A stretch of DNA of 64,000 nt from the NCBI GenBank assembly GCA_031460505.1, contig JAVKTT010000001.1:434001-498000 (forward strand), read 5' to 3'. The translations under genes and the position numbers were made by a program. This stretch comes from JAAYTL01 sp031460505 (GTDB taxonomy: Bacteria > Bacillota > Clostridia > Tissierellales > Tissierellaceae). Of this stretch, positions 17,135 through 24,617 are shown one piece after another. The notes below the pieces were generated by a model. The model was not told the origin of the DNA, searched no databases, and worked only from the letters and a program-made list of their open reading frames with translations. The first letter of the stretch is position 1. Each line of letters begins with the position of its first letter.

Positions 17135-17992
17135 TCACTCCAAATTACTTAGTTTTTCTACAATATTCTCCAACTGCTTCTTAATCTGCAGATCAATTAT
17201 CTGATTTTCGTTTTCAATTTTACAACCATTCTTCTCTAAACTTTCATCTTCTAAAATTATGAACTTTATATCCTCATATTTCTTTTCAATGCTGTATATA
17301 CTCTTCTTTAGATAGTCATAATTATTTGGATTGCAAGTGATAATAATACTTTCTACCTTTTTAAGCTGCTGTACAATTGGTTTAATTAGCTGCAGTATAT
17401 TCTCAGATGAAGTATCTATTGTGGTATGAACAATACTTTCAGCCATCTGTGCAGCTAGCCTAATTATCCTTTGTTGATTGGCTTCTACAAACTCACTAAT
17501 CTCTTCTTGGGCATTCTCCAGCATCTTAATTGCATTTCTTTTAATTTCATCGACTTCTTTTTGTGCACTTTCAACTCCTTCACTATAGCCTTTTTCAATT
17601 CCCCTAGTATTTCCTTCATTAAATCCTTGCTCAAAACCCTGTTTTATCCCTTTATCATGTCCTTCTTTATATCCAACTTTCTTGGCTTCTAACCTTATCA
17701 TTTCAGCTTCTTTCTTAGCCTCATTGATAATTGACTCTCTCTGCTCTTTTAGTTCTAACAGTAAACTTTCTCTAATCTCATCTCTAAGAAGATCTAAGTC
17801 ATTGGTCTTTTCTGTCATAGTTTCTTTTTCTTGTTCTTGTTCTAAATCATCATAGACTTGTACATCATAATTTATTTTAGTATCTATTAGGGAAGGGTCA
17901 TCTTTTAATAAAGACACATAATCTTTTTTTATAATCTTATATGATAACTGAATCCTGCTCACCTCTTCCCATGATGATTTCTCCAGTATCAT
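17135..17992 (-). CDS. fliH: Flagellar assembly protein FliH
   Basis: About 285 residues as listed; acidic N-terminus, then a GxxxG-rich helix (GYKEGHDKGIKQGFEQGFNEG-type repeats near residues 105-140), then the V-ATPase E-subunit-like domain with LAAQMAESIVHTTI. FliH regulates FliI and links it to FliN/FliY. The listed start overlaps fliG by 56 nt; an internal start near SRIQLSYKIIKK, preceded by GAGGTGAG, would remove most of the overlap, so the true N-terminus is uncertain. Confidence 0.88.
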   Translation of the reverse strand: MILEKSSWEEVSRIQLSYKIIKKDYVSLLKDDPSLIDTKINYDVQVYDDLEQEQEKETMTEKTNDLDLLRDEIRESLLLELKEQRESIINEAKKEAEMIRLEAKKVGYKEGHDKGIKQGFEQGFNEGNTRGIEKGYSEGVESAQKEVDEIKRNAIKMLENAQEEISEFVEANQQRIIRLAAQMAESIVHTTIDTSSENILQLIKPIVQQLKKVESIIITCNPNNYDYLKKSIYSIEKKYEDIKFIILEDESLEKNGCKIENENQIIDLQIKKQLENIVEKLSNLE

Positions 17993-18974
17993 CTAATCTT
18001 CTAATAATACCAACAATATTTTGCTGTGCTTCTTCAACAGTAGATAGTCTTACAGGTCCCATAAACTTGATATCCTCTTTCAACATCTCTGCAGCTCTCT
18101 TAGATAGATTCTCAAAGATCATATTTGAAACTTCTTCAGATGCACCCTTCAATGCTAATACTAAGTCAGCATTATCAACTTCACGTAACACCCTTTGTAT
18201 AGAAGCACGATCTAGGTTTACAATATCTTCAAATATAAATAGATTTGATTTAACTTCTTCGGCAAGTTCTGGCTGTTTTAATTCTAAGTCACTGATAATA
18301 TTCTTTTCAGTTGTCCTATCTACAGAGTTAAGGATTTCTACTAGAGACTTAACTCCACCTACTGTTTCTGTATTGTTTTCTATTAAATTAGATAGTTTAT
18401 TTTCCATAATCTTTTCAATCTTACTTATTATAGTTGGAGATGTCTGACTTATTGTCCCTATCCTTTCAGCTATTTCAGTCTGTAATTCATCGGGAAATTT
18501 AGATAGCACCAAAGCAGCTTTTTCAGGTTGTAAATAGCACATAACTAAAGCAACTGTCTGAGGATGTTCATTAATCAATAAATTAGTCAATTGTTGCGGA
18601 TCAGCTTTTCGAGCTATGGCAAATGGTTTTTCCTTTTGCTGTATCTGATGAAGCATGTCTATAACATCCTTTGCTTTTTGTGAACCAAGTGCCTTGTGAA
18701 GTAGATTCTTTGCGTAATCAATCCCACCATCTAAAAGATACTCCCTTGCTGTTGCCATATTTATAAATTCTTCAATAATATAATCCCTATCACTTGGTTC
18801 TACATAATCCGTGTTTGCAATTTCATAGGTAACTTTTTGTATTAAATTGTCAGGTAGCAATTTCAATATCTGAGAAGCAATATCTGGACCCAATGATATA
18901 AGTAATGTTGCTGCCTTTTGTGCTCCACTCATTTTCTTTTGCATAAATTTATCACCCATTAATTTTTCATCCAT
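17937..18974 (-). CDS. fliG: Flagellar motor switch protein FliG
   Basis: A protein of up to 345 residues with the FliG N-domain (SGAQKAATLLISLGPDIASQ), the middle EHPQT loop (LLINEHPQTVALVMCYL) and the C-terminal torque domain with charged residues (RASIQRVLREVDNADLVLALKGA, shown here split). It forms the rotor ring that contacts MotA and the MS ring. The first 16 nt overlap fliF; starts at Met6, Met11 or Met15 are possible. Confidence 0.96.
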   Translation of the reverse strand: MDEKLMGDKFMQKKMSGAQKAATLLISLGPDIASQILKLLPDNLIQKVTYEIANTDYVEPSDRDYIIEEFINMATAREYLLDGGIDYAKNLLHKALGSQKAKDVIDMLHQIQQKEKPFAIARKADPQQLTNLLINEHPQTVALVMCYLQPEKAALVLSKFPDELQTEIAERIGTISQTSPTIISKIEKIMENKLSNLIENNTETVGGVKSLVEILNSVDRTTEKNIISDLELKQPELAEEVKSNLFIFEDIVNLDRASIQRVLREVDNADLVLALKGASEEVSNMIFENLSKRAAEMLKEDIKFMGPVRLSTVEEAQQNIVGIIRRLDDTGEIIMGRGEQDSVII

Positions 18975-20521
18975 GCTCTAATTAAATCAGCTGCAATATC
19001 TGGATGTTCTTTAGCATAATTTTGTGCTTTCTTTTCATTGTTATTAGATTTAATCTCTATTTCCACACTATCTGAATCATCAACATGTTCGTCTTGTGTA
19101 GATGCATATATAGGCACTTCTTCATTAAATATTGCTGCTTCTTTTTTCCTCTTTGAAGTAATTCTGGTTATTATAAAGGTAATAACAGCTGATAATGCAA
19201 ATATGATTAAACCTATATTTACTAAATTCCTATATTGGCTATAGAATCTTTGAATCATTCCTTGAGTACCTTCCTCTTGTCGCCTTACTTCTTCTAATTC
19301 AGCGTCAAGTCTGTTTTGGTATGTCTTATCAAATACAATTCCATCAACATTAATTGAATCTCCACGACCTTCATCAAATCCTGTAGCTGATGCCACTATA
19401 TTTTCGATTTGCAGTATTCTTTCATCAGAAATGTTTCCATCATATACAACTGATGTGGTCATTCTATTGATTTTACCTGGAGCTTTGATAGTATTTATCG
19501 TTTCTGTGGTCAGCTCATTATTTATTATCCTATTATAAGTTGAACCATTGCCTGTTACACTTTCAATCACATTGCTGGTATTATCTCCTATATTTCCACC
19601 AGTTACCTCTTGAGTATTGATATTGTCTCCACTTACCTCTAGCTGCTCACTTCTTGTTACAGGATTTTCATATCTAATAACAGTGCTCTCTTCTCCATCA
19701 AAATCTAAATCTGCATAAACCATAACTTTTATCTTGTCTCGTCCAAAGATACCACCCAGCAGATCCATGAGATTTGACTCCATCTTATATTCAAAATCTT
19801 CCTTTAAAGTCTGGTACTCGTTTAATAAATCCGTTGAGTTTACCTTATCTTCTCTTAATACATTGCTTAAAACATTGCCCTTAGAATCAATGATTTGAAT
19901 GTTCTCTTCTGGAAGATTTTCTACAGCTCCCGATGCTAATGCAGCTATTCCCTTTATCATATTTGTACTAATTTTGTACTCTGGATTTAAGTCCACAATA
20001 ATTGATGCAGAAGCTTCACTTGCTTTAGTTTCAAATATGCTCTTTTCAGACATTACTAAATGAACTTTTGCAGTATTTACAGCATCTAAAGACATAATTG
20101 ACTTTTGTAACTCCCCAGTCAATGCTCTTTGATACATGATTTTTCTATCTTCATCTGTAACCATAAGCCCAATATCATCAAACATCTCAAATCCTGGTGA
20201 ATTCTCTGGCATATTACCTTCCATTGCTAATTGAAGTCGATATTTGTCTATTTGCTTTTCATCTATAAGGATTTTTCGCCCTTGATTTTCTAGTACATAT
20301 TTAATTTTTTTAGTCTCTAAATCGTTTACAATAACCCCAGCATCTTCCAGACTTAACTCATTAAATAAAGTTATGTATGTAACTTTTTGACTAAAGTGAG
20401 TAATCAATGATATAGATAGCAAAAGAGCTATTACAACAACTATTAGGGCAATTTTCTTCTTTTTATCAATATTATTCCAACCACCCTTTACTCCTTCAAA
20501 CACTTTCTTTATCTCATTCAT
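18959..20521 (-). CDS. fliF: Flagellar MS-ring protein FliF
   Basis: A 520-residue membrane protein with two membrane helices (about residues 23-43 and 430-450) flanking the large extracellular YscJ/FliF domains (TYITLFNELSLEDAGVIVNDL region, then AKVHLVMSEKSIF). The C-terminal cytosolic tail (EHPDIAADLIRAWMKN) binds FliG. It forms the base ring on which the motor and export gate assemble. Follows fliE by 28 nt. Confidence 0.97.
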   Translation of the reverse strand: MNEIKKVFEGVKGGWNNIDKKKKIALIVVVIALLLSISLITHFSQKVTYITLFNELSLEDAGVIVNDLETKKIKYVLENQGRKILIDEKQIDKYRLQLAMEGNMPENSPGFEMFDDIGLMVTDEDRKIMYQRALTGELQKSIMSLDAVNTAKVHLVMSEKSIFETKASEASASIIVDLNPEYKISTNMIKGIAALASGAVENLPEENIQIIDSKGNVLSNVLREDKVNSTDLLNEYQTLKEDFEYKMESNLMDLLGGIFGRDKIKVMVYADLDFDGEESTVIRYENPVTRSEQLEVSGDNINTQEVTGGNIGDNTSNVIESVTGNGSTYNRIINNELTTETINTIKAPGKINRMTTSVVYDGNISDERILQIENIVASATGFDEGRGDSINVDGIVFDKTYQNRLDAELEEVRRQEEGTQGMIQRFYSQYRNLVNIGLIIFALSAVITFIITRITSKRKKEAAIFNEEVPIYASTQDEHVDDSDSVEIEIKSNNNEKKAQNYAKEHPDIAADLIRAWMKN

Positions 20522-20549
20522 AATATAGGTATAACTCCTTTACTACTTA

Positions 20550-20870
20550 CTATAATTGCATATTATTTATTTCCTTATATGCTTCTATACATTTGTTTCT
20601 CACTTGAACAGCTAGCTCCAAAGATAGTCTAGCTTCTTCTGTGGCAATCAATACAGTATGTAAGTCATCTACATTACCTGTTATGAAATCATAAGTTAGT
20701 TCATCTGCCTTTAATTGCTTATCATTTAGATCATTCATTGCATCATTTACAATATTTTTAAAATTGAAGCTCTCTTGCACACTTGCTGTTTTATCTTGTA
20801 CTATGTTGGAATTTAACTTTAATACACTATTAATTTGATTGATATTCAATTGAATCCCCCTTAACTCCAT
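20550..20870 (-). CDS. fliE: Flagellar hook-basal body protein FliE
   Basis: A 106-residue helical protein with FKNIVNDAMNDLNDKQ and the diagnostic DDLHTVLIATEEARLSLELAVQVRNK region (positions about 68-95). It joins the MS ring to the rod and is the first exported rod component. It sits after flgC by five bases, in the universal flgB-flgC-fliE order. Confidence 0.95.
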   Translation of the reverse strand: MELRGIQLNINQINSVLKLNSNIVQDKTASVQESFNFKNIVNDAMNDLNDKQLKADELTYDFITGNVDDLHTVLIATEEARLSLELAVQVRNKCIEAYKEINNMQL

Positions 20871-20875
20871 TATTT

Positions 20876-21310
20876 TTATCCCTTAGAAATCTCCAGTGCC
20901 TTCTTTAAAATAGCCTTGCTGGAGTTTAATGCAGTTACATTGGCTTCATATGCCCTTTGAGTATTAAGTAAGGCTATCATTTCATCTACCATATTTACAT
21001 TTGAAGTCTCTACATATCCATCACCATCAGCGTCTGGATGGTTTGGATCATAGATAAATTTTTGATTAATATTATCTTCAGCAATATCAGTGACCTTTAC
21101 ACCAAAGCTTTTACTCTCCACTTTTCCGTCGATACTACTCTTCGCCTTAAGTAAACTCTCTTCAAATATGACTTCTTTTCTTCTATAAGGTCCGCCCTCT
21201 TCTGTCCTTGTAGTATTCACATTAGCCACATTTGTAGATATGATATCCATCTTTAATCTTTCAAGCGAAAGTCCACTTGAATTGATTTTCATTGAATTAA
21301 ATACAGACAT
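20876..21310 (-). CDS. flgC: Flagellar proximal rod protein FlgC
   Basis: A 144-residue rod protein: start MSVFNSMKINSSGLSLERLKMD, the STNVANVNTTRTEEGGPYRR segment, the characteristic YDPNHPDADGDGYVETSNVN block, and the closing helix EMIALLNTQRAYEANVTAL. All are standard FlgC signatures. It lies between flgB and fliE with an SD (GGGGGAGA). Confidence 0.96.
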   Translation of the reverse strand: MSVFNSMKINSSGLSLERLKMDIISTNVANVNTTRTEEGGPYRRKEVIFEESLLKAKSSIDGKVESKSFGVKVTDIAEDNINQKFIYDPNHPDADGDGYVETSNVNMVDEMIALLNTQRAYEANVTALNSSKAILKKALEISKG

Positions 21311-21333
21311 GAATCTCCCCCTTACTACTTTGT

Positions 21334-21714
21334 TTACCTATTTATTACATAATTTAGATTACTTAGCTTTGAATTAAGTTGACCAACTAATACACTATAA
21401 TAGATTTCGTTAGCAGCTAATTCAGTCATTTCAATATCGATATCAACGTTATTTCCATTATCGTTTATTGAAGTAGTAGTCCTTTTTTCTACAACAGGCT
21501 CTATATCCCGAACATTTTTGGTAGCAATATGCATAGAATTTGTTTTCTTAAGATTGAGTCCTTCCTTAGCTTCAGTTAAAAACCTTTCAAACTCTACTTT
21601 ATTCACCTTATAATTTGGTGTATTTAGGTTTGCAATATTACTAGAAATTGTACTTTGTCTTAAAGATGATACATCTAATGTTTTTTTAATTAAGTCATAG
21701 CTAATATCTCTCAT
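21334..21714 (-). CDS. flgB: Flagellar proximal rod protein FlgB
   Basis: A 126-residue rod protein with SSNIANLNTPNYKVNKVEFE near the start and the C-terminal VDIDIEMTELAANEIYYSVL motif. It is the first gene of the early flagellar operon and has a good SD (AAGGAGGAAAAATT). Expression should be governed by the c-di-GMP-I riboswitch in its 5' leader (21777-21888). Confidence 0.96.
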   Translation of the reverse strand: MRDISYDLIKKTLDVSSLRQSTISSNIANLNTPNYKVNKVEFERFLTEAKEGLNLKKTNSMHIATKNVRDIEPVVEKRTTTSINDNGNNVDIDIEMTELAANEIYYSVLVGQLNSKLSNLNYVINR

Positions 21715-21742
21715 AATTTTTCCTCCTTAATAACACCTCTTA

Positions 21743-21756
21743 AGAACATATGTTCT
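21743..21756. promoter_or_regulatory. LexA (SOS) box-like palindrome in the flgB leader
   Basis: AGAACATATGTTCT, a perfect 14-nt palindrome that fits the Firmicute LexA/DinR consensus GAACRNRYGTTC. It lies between the riboswitch U-run and the flgB SD, about 140 nt downstream of the predicted start of transcription, where a bound repressor could block elongation. Binding is an inference; it could be a chance palindrome. Confidence 0.4.
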
Positions 21757-21769
21757 ATTTTTGCATACC

Positions 21770-21776
21770 AAAAAAA
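21770..21776 (-). terminator. U-run of the riboswitch expression platform
   Basis: Seven U residues on the minus strand directly follow GAAACAGGAG at the end of the aptamer. GAGTTT and CGAA next to this run can pair with AAACTC and TTCG in the 5' hairpin at 21871-21888. This suggests ligand-stabilised termination competing with the upstream hairpin. The exact terminator stem is not resolved by eye. Confidence 0.5.
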
Positions 21777-21888
21777 CTCCTGTTTCGGTAGCTGGCTGCC
21801 AACCTCATTAATAAATGAGGTAAGACCCTATAGCTTTGCGTCCTTATTTTTCAATAAGTTTGCCTTTATCGACGAAGAGTTTCTCGTC
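21777..21888 (-). ncRNA. Cyclic-di-GMP-I (GEMM-I) riboswitch
   Basis: On the minus strand the GEMM-I elements occur in order: GGCAAAC, a 6-bp stem capped by a GAAA tetraloop (CTTATT-GAAA-AATAAG), GGACGCAAAGC, the GGGTCT joining segment, a second hairpin (CCTCATT with AATGAGG), then GGCAGCC and GCTACCGAA. This is a near-complete match to the class I c-di-GMP aptamer. A hairpin, GACGAG with TTCGTC, precedes it (21871-21888). It lies in the leader of the flgB operon, as known for Clostridioides difficile, where high c-di-GMP turns flagellar genes off. OFF behaviour here is inferred. Confidence 0.94.
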
Positions 21889-21897
21889 AATATTTTC

Positions 21898-21926
21898 ATT
21901 ATAACACAAGGATTTTTTCTCTACAA
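21898..21926 (-). promoter_or_regulatory. SigA-type promoter of the flgB operon
   Basis: Minus strand: perfect -10 TATAAT (21898-21903) with an extended TG-N element, and TTGTAG as -35 (21921-21926) at 17 bp. The predicted start, near 21891, is just upstream of the riboswitch aptamer and gives a leader of about 175 nt. Confidence 0.75.
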
Positions 21927-21985
21927 CAATAATATGTAAAACAATGTAAATATTTCATAATTAATGTAATATACTGAAATATTAC

Positions 21986-22029
21986 AAAAAAATTAAACCA
22001 CTAATTTATTGTTGATAAATCAGCGGTTT
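21986..22029 (-). terminator. Terminator closing the flagellin-fliD-fliS operon
   Basis: On the minus strand a 15-bp stem (22015-22029 with 21995-22009, two G-U pairs, 5-nt loop) is followed within two bases by seven Us (21986-21992). It starts at the stop codon of the FliT-like gene and isolates the flgB promoter. Confidence 0.9.
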
Positions 22030-22379
22030 TAAGTATTTTTATCCACAAATATAGGTCTTATAGCTGTGGACATGTAGTTATTTACTACCTTATTTTTTTT
22101 ATTAATTTGTTGCATCTTTTCAAGTAATTCTTTCTTTTCACCTTCCAATATTTTTAACAATTTTCTTTGTTTAAATATAATTAACTCCATTTTATGTTGA
22201 TATGTCTTATCAAAATTTAGACCTTCTTCTCCAAACAATTCCTTTAGTCTATCAATACTAATCCGATTTAATTCTATTATTTCTATTCCCGATTCTATAC
22301 TTCCATCAAATTTCTCAAATTCTTTAAGTATGTCATCTAAGATCTTTATTATATCATCTTTTACTATATCCTTGACCAT
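22029..22379 (-). CDS. Hypothetical protein, possible FliT-like flagellar chaperone
   Basis: A 116-residue, charged, mostly helical protein (coiled-coil tendency around KMELIIFKQRKLLKILEGEK). I do not recognise it from motifs. It overlaps fliS by 16 nt and ends the flaG-fliD-fliS run, the position where FliT, the FliD chaperone, is found in many bacteria; size and helical make-up fit. The C-terminal VVNNYMSTAIRPIFVDK is non-charged and could be an interaction tail. Function is a positional inference. Confidence 0.5.
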   Translation of the reverse strand: MVKDIVKDDIIKILDDILKEFEKFDGSIESGIEIIELNRISIDRLKELFGEEGLNFDKTYQHKMELIIFKQRKLLKILEGEKKELLEKMQQINKKNKVVNNYMSTAIRPIFVDKNT

Positions 22380-22732
22380 GTATCTCTTAGCTCTTCTAGA
22401 AATTTTTTAACCTCTTTAATTCCTTCAATATCCTTATCCATATTTGCTCTAACTAATCGAAGATACATATAATCATATAGTTGATATAGATTGTTGGCAA
22501 TTTCTCCACCAGCTTCAAAGTCCAGTGTATGCATAAACTCCATGATAATATTTTGGGCTTTAATTATATTTGTATTAGACATTTCATGATTTTTTTCTGC
22601 TATAGCCTGTTCTGCAATCTTTAAATTTTTAATAGCACCATCGTATAACATAATTAAAAGTTTTTTCTTAGGAGCGGTAGTTACTTGATTATTTTTATAT
22701 ATATCTTTAGCATTAGCATATGCATAATTCAT
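22364..22732 (-). CDS. fliS: Flagellin export chaperone FliS
   Basis: A 122-residue helical protein with the FliS signatures YKNNQVTTAPKKKLLIMLYDG, IIKAQNIIMEFMHTLD and LYDYMYLRLVRANM. It binds the C-terminus of flagellin and keeps it unfolded for export, and in Bacillus also works with FliW. It follows fliD by 12 nt. Length is typical. Confidence 0.95.
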   Translation of the reverse strand: MNYAYANAKDIYKNNQVTTAPKKKLLIMLYDGAIKNLKIAEQAIAEKNHEMSNTNIIKAQNIIMEFMHTLDFEAGGEIANNLYQLYDYMYLRLVRANMDKDIEGIKEVKKFLEELRDTWSRI

Positions 22733-22744
22733 AAAATATACCCC

Positions 22745-24175
22745 CTATCTCTTTATCCCATTCATTGAATCAACTTGACCTTGTAACCAAGTCATTTGGC
22801 TCTCTGCCTGCATCATAGCAACATCTAGTGCTGTGAATGTTTTTACATATTGTTCTTCTTTTTTCACCATACGAGCTTCGAAACTTTCAATTTGTCTATT
22901 GATGTCTTTTATTGTCTTGTCGAAGGTTTCATTTTTTCCTTTAATTATTCCATTCTCTTTTGATATAAAGGAATCAATATAGCCATTGACCTTAGATACA
23001 AATCCAACATCTTCATTTTTTTCATTTTTACTAAAGAAGAAATCCATAACCTTTTGTGGATCTTCTGCAATTGCTGTTTTTAATTTAGAGGCATCAAATT
23101 GTAATTGTCCAAACTTATCTATTGTAGATACACCTAGTTGTGAAATATCACTAAATCCACTTTCATTACCATTAACCTTAGAAGTTACAAGACTTCTTAA
23201 AGAAGAATGAAGTCTCATTAAACTACTATCTCCACTTAAAGTTCCAGCACTTCCTGGTACTTCAGGATCTCCAGCAGCTAATTTATCTTCTATAAATCGT
23301 ATTGTGGAATTGTATTGATCGATAAAATCTTTTATTGTAGTTTCAGCCTTTTCATTATCTATGCCAACATTTATGGTATCGTATTGACCTGTTTCATGTT
23401 GTTTTTTTAGATTTATAGTTAGACCTTCTACTACATCTGAAATAGTATTGGATTGCCTTTCTACTTCTACACCATTTATGGTGAATGTCGCATTTTTACC
23501 GTCTACTACTTCTCTTGCAGCACTATTTAATCCTAAACTGACCAAAGTTCCTTTTCCGTCACCTAATAATTGAATCTTTCTATCTCCAGTTTTTTCATCT
23601 GTAAAGACCAATCTACCATCTATAATGCTTGCATTGATACCTGATCCTGTTTTTTCAACTTCATCAGTTGGATTATCTTTATAGTTATTAGTTTTTAGGT
23701 TTATATTATTGACTACATCCTTTAAACTATGACTTTCATTAATCTCGAAATCAGTTTGTACCCCATCAGCATTTACTATACTAAAGTTACCGTTTATATT
23801 TAGTGGAGTTTCAGTATTTCCCGTCAATGGAAAATTGATTTTCCCACCAATAATACTGGTATTTGTAGCCAACTGTTCTACATTTAATTTATAAGTCCCT
23901 GTAGCTGCATTTTTTGAGGGTGACATACTTACAATATCTTCATTAGTAGATATAGCTTTTCTTGATGTAAAGGTATCAGATGATTGTAAGGACTTTATCT
24001 TTCCGTATAGGCTATTTAATCTTGTATTTATATCTTTCCAAGCATTTTGCTGCTCTGTTATACTAGTTTTTTTAGTAGTATATTGCTTTAAAGGAAGTCT
24101 TTCTACCTCCATAAGTTGATCAATAACACTTCTATCTATACCTGAATATGAGCCCATAAAACTTATTCCAGCCAT
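22745..24175 (-). CDS. fliD: Flagellar filament cap protein FliD
   Basis: A 476-residue protein with the FliD N-domain (YSGIDRSVIDQLMEVERLPLK, given here in part), the middle NATFTINGVEVERQSNTISDV region and the C-terminal coiled coil ending in TALDVAMMQAESQMTWLQGQ. Five copies cap the filament and fold incoming flagellin. It follows flaG by four bases. The C-terminal W-L-Q motif is typical and supports an intact 3' end. Confidence 0.95.
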   Translation of the reverse strand: MAGISFMGSYSGIDRSVIDQLMEVERLPLKQYTTKKTSITEQQNAWKDINTRLNSLYGKIKSLQSSDTFTSRKAISTNEDIVSMSPSKNAATGTYKLNVEQLATNTSIIGGKINFPLTGNTETPLNINGNFSIVNADGVQTDFEINESHSLKDVVNNINLKTNNYKDNPTDEVEKTGSGINASIIDGRLVFTDEKTGDRKIQLLGDGKGTLVSLGLNSAAREVVDGKNATFTINGVEVERQSNTISDVVEGLTINLKKQHETGQYDTINVGIDNEKAETTIKDFIDQYNSTIRFIEDKLAAGDPEVPGSAGTLSGDSSLMRLHSSLRSLVTSKVNGNESGFSDISQLGVSTIDKFGQLQFDASKLKTAIAEDPQKVMDFFFSKNEKNEDVGFVSKVNGYIDSFISKENGIIKGKNETFDKTIKDINRQIESFEARMVKKEEQYVKTFTALDVAMMQAESQMTWLQGQVDSMNGIKR

Positions 24176-24179
24176 TTAA

Positions 24180-24551
24180 TCATCCCCTTTCATCAACTAA
24201 AATTCCAACCAAATCCCATATAGAAGCAACTAAATCTAAAATTTTCTCTGGTGGTATTTCTTTGATAATTTCATCTGTTTCATTGTCTATCAACTTCACC
24301 ATTATACGACCAGTTCTTTCGTGAATCTTAAATTCAAACCTATCGTCTTTATCAAATATAACTCGATTAGTATCCTTTATTGCTTGTTCTAGCTCTTCTC
24401 TTTTAAATTTATGTCTATAACTATCTGGTGAAATTTCAACAGTCTTTTCTCCTGAAGTGATTCTTCTATGTACATTATTTTGTAGTGAAATTCTAGTAGT
24501 ATCTAGCATTACCTTTTCTGCAACACTTACTGGTTTTGTAACCTTTACCAT
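24180..24551 (-). CDS. flaG: FlaG family flagellar protein
   Basis: A 123-residue protein with the FlaG core FDKDDRFEFKIHERTGRIMVKLIDNETDEIIKEIPPEKILDL (residues about 70-110; key strings KIHERTGRIMVK and EIIKEIPPEK). FlaG affects filament length and is usually encoded before fliD, as here. It lies between the flagellin terminator and fliD. Confidence 0.9.
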   Translation of the reverse strand: MVKVTKPVSVAEKVMLDTTRISLQNNVHRRITSGEKTVEISPDSYRHKFKREELEQAIKDTNRVIFDKDDRFEFKIHERTGRIMVKLIDNETDEIIKEIPPEKILDLVASIWDLVGILVDERG

Positions 24552-24582
24552 GTTCTCACCTCATAGATGATAAATTTTAGTA

Positions 24583-24607
24583 TAAGCCGACTAAAATAGT
24601 CGGCTTA
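24583..24607 (-). terminator. Hairpin after the flagellin gene
   Basis: A perfect 11-bp stem, TAAGCCGACTA with TAGTCGGCTTA, and a 3-nt loop, 11 nt after the flagellin stop. The U-run is weak, so termination may be partial, allowing some read-through into flaG-fliD-fliS while protecting the flagellin mRNA. Confidence 0.8.
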
Positions 24608-24617
24608 TTCAAATTTA

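Noticed and set aside
17941..18447. Long plus-strand open frame opposite fliG, and similar Ser/Ile-rich frames opposite flhA, motA, fliY, cheD and others
   Set aside because: They mirror codon structure of real minus-strand genes, have no SD, and their translations are low-complexity Ser/Ile/Phe-rich.
24552..24617. SigD promoter for flaG-fliD-fliS
   Set aside because: Only weak resemblance in the 66-nt gap, which is mostly filled by the flagellin hairpin; read-through from flagellin is more likely.
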